From positions 1 to 6,542 of the forward strand of contig WAQR01000045.1 of the NCBI GenBank assembly GCA_015520145.1: a stretch of DNA of 6,542 bases. The letters run 5' to 3'. The position numbers were made by a program, and so were the translations under genes. The stretch comes from Candidatus Hydrothermarchaeota archaeon (GTDB lineage Archaea; Hydrothermarchaeota; Hydrothermarchaeia; Hydrothermarchaeales; WAQR01). A model generated the notes under the pieces. The model worked only from the letters and a program-made list of their open reading frames with translations, was not told the origin of the DNA and did not search any database. Positions 5,055 through 6,542 of the stretch are shown here, in pieces (the stretch's first letter is position 1; the number at the start of each line of letters is the position of its first letter).

Positions 5055-5195
5055 ATGGTAGAAGCTTACTGTATGAAATGCAGGGCAAAAAGAGAAATGA
5101 AAGACCCGGAAAAGATAACAATGAAAAATGGAAAACCAGCAACAAAAGGCACATGCCCTGAATGCGGAACAAAGATGTTCAAAATTGGCGGATAG
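5055..5195 (+). CDS. DUF5679 small zinc-ribbon protein, 46 residues
   Basis: The product has two Cys pairs, C6-X2-C9 (CMKC) and C34-X2-C37 (CPEC), which should bind one zinc ion in a ribbon. Between them is a basic stretch (KREMKDPEKITMKNGKPATKG). The arrangement VEAYCMKCRAKREM, then NGKPATKGTCPECGTKMFKI matches DUF5679, small proteins of unknown function found in many archaea and some bacteria. The size is normal for the family. The start at 5055 is set by GAGGTGA seven bases upstream. A longer in-frame reading from 4965 would begin before the likely transcription start. The basic surface suggests nucleic-acid or ribosome contact, but that is inference. The gene stands alone between purC (divergent) and argD. 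Confidence 0.92.
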   Translation: MVEAYCMKCRAKREMKDPEKITMKNGKPATKGTCPECGTKMFKIGG

Positions 5196-5214
5196 ACAAT
5201 AAATAATATCTACC

Positions 5215-5259
5215 CAAGCGAGATGCTTGCCTGAACAGAAGATGTAGTGCAACTCATCT
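5215..5259 (+). other. Two small hairpins after the zinc-ribbon gene
   Basis: CAAGC (5215-5219) pairs with GCTTG (5225-5229) around a short loop. Next, AGATG.AGT (5240-5248, one T bulged) pairs with ACTCATCT (5252-5259) around a GCA loop, eight base pairs in all. T-rich sequence begins about 20 nt later (5279 onward). The pair may mark the 3' end of the zinc-ribbon mRNA. No known RNA family is recognised. Confidence 0.35.
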
Positions 5260-5300
5260 AATCGTCATGTCTATATCGCCTTTACACTTTTATTATATTA

Positions 5301-5310
5301 TTTATATTTT
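5301..5310 (+). promoter_or_regulatory. Candidate TATA box for argD
   Basis: TTTATATTTT in a strongly AT-rich stretch lies about 55 bp before the ATG at 5360. Initiation near 5331 would leave a leader of about 29 nt containing GAGG (5348-5351), eight bases before the ATG. Several neighbouring AT-rich words could serve equally well, so the exact box is uncertain. Confidence 0.45.
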
Positions 5311-5359
5311 AAATATTTTCAATCCAATCAATTGAACCCATTTGCCTGAGGCAATATCC

Positions 5360-6532
5360 ATGAAAACTGAAGATGAGAGATATATTGCCAGGACATACAA
5401 ACGGCAGCCGATTGCACTCGTCAGAGGAGATGGCGCGAAGGTCTGGGATTTCGAAGGTAAGGAGTACATTGACTGCTTTGCAGGTCTTGCTGTTTTAAAT
5501 GTCGGACACTCGCACCCAAAGGTAGTTAGAGCCATAACCGTCCAGGCAGAAAAGATCATGCACACATCAAATGTCTATTATATCCTGCCCCAGATTGAGC
5601 TTGCAAAACTCCTCCACGATATCTCAGGCGGGTACAGGTCGTTCTTCTGCAACAGCGGGGCAGAGGCCAATGAGGCAGCAATAAAACTTGTAAGGAAATA
5701 CACAAAAAAAAGCGAAATTATCTGTGCCAAAAATTCGTTCCACGGACGGACAATTACAACGCTCAGCGCCACTGGCCAGGAGAAATACAAGAAAGACTTC
5801 GGCCCAATGTCAAGGGAATTCAAACACGTCGAATACGGTAATATACGTGAACTGGAATCTGCAATAACAGACGATACCGCAGCGGTCATGCTTGAGCCCA
5901 TCCAGGGCGAAGGCGGGGTGGTTGTACCGCCTGAAGGCTACCTGGAAGATGTAAGGAGGCTTTGTGACGAAACCAGGACCCTGTTCGTCCTGGACGAGGT
6001 TCAGACAGGGTTTTGCAGGACAGGTGCGATGTTCGCCTGGCAGCTTTTTGGGGTAGAACCGGATATCTTTACAGTAGCAAAGGCGCTCGGAGGCGGTTTC
6101 CCGATAGGTGCGATGCTTGCAAAACCCGGGATCATGGATACCTTCAGAGCGGGCGACCATGCATCAACATTTGGCGGCGCGCATCTGGCGTGTACTGCTG
6201 CAAAGGCGGCACTGGAAGTTATGCTTGAAGAAGACCTCGCAAAAAGGGCAGGAGAGCTCGGCGGGTATCTAAAGGAAAGACTTGAAACATTAAAAGAGAA
6301 GCACTCCATTATAAAGGAGATCAGGGGGCACGGTCTGATGGTCGGGATGGAGATGGATATCCCATGTTCCGACATCGTGGACCTGGCCAGGAAAAGAGGA
6401 TTATTAATAAACTGCACACACGACACAGTGGTAAGGTTTCTGCCTCCACTGGTCATCGAAAAATACCAGCTTGACAGGGCTTTGGAGATACTGGATGAAG
6501 TGCTGGATGAGGCGGGTATAGATTGTATATAG
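5360..6532 (+). CDS. argD: Acetylornithine aminotransferase (class III PLP enzyme)
   Basis: ArgD transfers an amino group from glutamate to N-acetylglutamate semialdehyde, giving N-acetylornithine in arginine synthesis. The 390-residue product shows the class III aminotransferase set: CNSGAEANEAA (97-107, phosphate-binding loop), FHGRT (127-131, ring stacking), EPIQGEGG (from 179), LDEVQTGFCRTG with D212 (pyridine nitrogen), TVAKALGGGFPIGAM with K241 (Schiff base), and DHASTFGG (phosphate Thr). The end, LLINCTHDTVVRFLPPLVI, is typical of ArgD rather than GABA aminotransferase. Related activities (succinyldiaminopimelate, LysW-type) cannot be fully excluded. The usual FGGNPLAC is FGGAHLAC here. 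The start at 5360 is preferred over a TTG at 5342 because GAGG lies eight bases before the ATG. The stop falls inside a short tandem repeat. Confidence 0.93.
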   Translation: MKTEDERYIARTYKRQPIALVRGDGAKVWDFEGKEYIDCFAGLAVLNVGHSHPKVVRAITVQAEKIMHTSNVYYILPQIELAKLLHDISGGYRSFFCNSGAEANEAAIKLVRKYTKKSEIICAKNSFHGRTITTLSATGQEKYKKDFGPMSREFKHVEYGNIRELESAITDDTAAVMLEPIQGEGGVVVPPEGYLEDVRRLCDETRTLFVLDEVQTGFCRTGAMFAWQLFGVEPDIFTVAKALGGGFPIGAMLAKPGIMDTFRAGDHASTFGGAHLACTAAKAALEVMLEEDLAKRAGELGGYLKERLETLKEKHSIIKEIRGHGLMVGMEMDIPCSDIVDLARKRGLLINCTHDTVVRFLPPLVIEKYQLDRALEILDEVLDEAGIDCI

Positions 6533-6542
6533 ATTGTATATA
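6517..6542. repeat. 11-bp tandem repeat across the argD stop codon
   Basis: TATAGATTGTA occurs at 6517-6527 and 6528-6538, and TATA begins a third copy at the window edge. The first copy encodes the last residues of ArgD, and the stop codon (6530-6532) lies in the second. The array may continue past the window. An AT-rich repeat here may come from slippage or form part of the next promoter. Confidence 0.65.

Noticed and set aside
5215..5259. Possible small RNA or riboswitch before argD
   Set aside because: The two hairpins are short, lie upstream of the likely argD transcription start, and resemble no riboswitch class. They are kept only as possible 3'-end structures.
1..6542. CRISPR array, toxin-antitoxin pair, insertion sequence or prophage remnant
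   Set aside because: No regularly spaced repeats, terminal inverted repeats, transposase or integrase motifs, and no pair of overlapping small genes were found. The region looks like ordinary chromosome with compact single genes.

Overview
The window looks like a stretch of euryarchaeal chromosome, most likely from a methanogen or an anaerobic methanotroph relative (Methanosarcinales-like). That placement is an inference from gene content, not from a marker gene. It rests on a Tfx-family regulator, a DUF1512 membrane protein, a DUF5679 zinc ribbon and an archaeal biotin-synthase-like radical SAM protein. AT-rich TATA boxes also sit about 25 bp before likely transcription starts, one of them placed for a leaderless mRNA. 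No rRNA, tRNA, CRISPR array, transposase or integrase is visible.

Layout. On the minus strand, positions 1-995 carry a radical SAM enzyme whose 3' end runs off the left edge. Next, also on the minus strand, come a 111-residue protein of unknown function (1120-1455) and a small stand-alone ATP-cone-like protein (1620-1898). A divergent promoter region follows, then a short Tfx-family regulator on the plus strand (2072-2338). This converges on a membrane-anchored DUF1512 protein on the minus strand (2379-3614). From a second divergent promoter region a SpoVG homologue is read on the plus strand (3770-4162). Its 3' end overlaps the convergent purC gene (4149-4871, minus) by 14 bp. A third divergent region leads to a 46-residue DUF5679 zinc ribbon (5055-5195, plus) and then argD (5360-6532, plus).

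The genes do not form one pathway. purC (purine synthesis) and argD (arginine synthesis) are housekeeping genes. Around them lie small nucleic-acid-binding or regulatory proteins (Tfx, SpoVG, zinc ribbon, ATP-cone). Most genes seem to be single transcription units with their own TATA box. All intergenic gaps are under 200 bp, and they hold promoters, two inverted repeats that could be operators or terminators, and small hairpins.

I do not see a clear undescribed multi-gene system. The points most worth a second look are: the ATP-cone protein without the usual KRDG-type signature; SpoVG in an archaeon with an acidic tail; an operator-like inverted repeat on the promoter of the unknown 111-residue gene; the 10-bp inverted repeat before the radical SAM gene; and convergent gene pairs in which one gene's charged, A-rich tail gives the other a T-rich exit.
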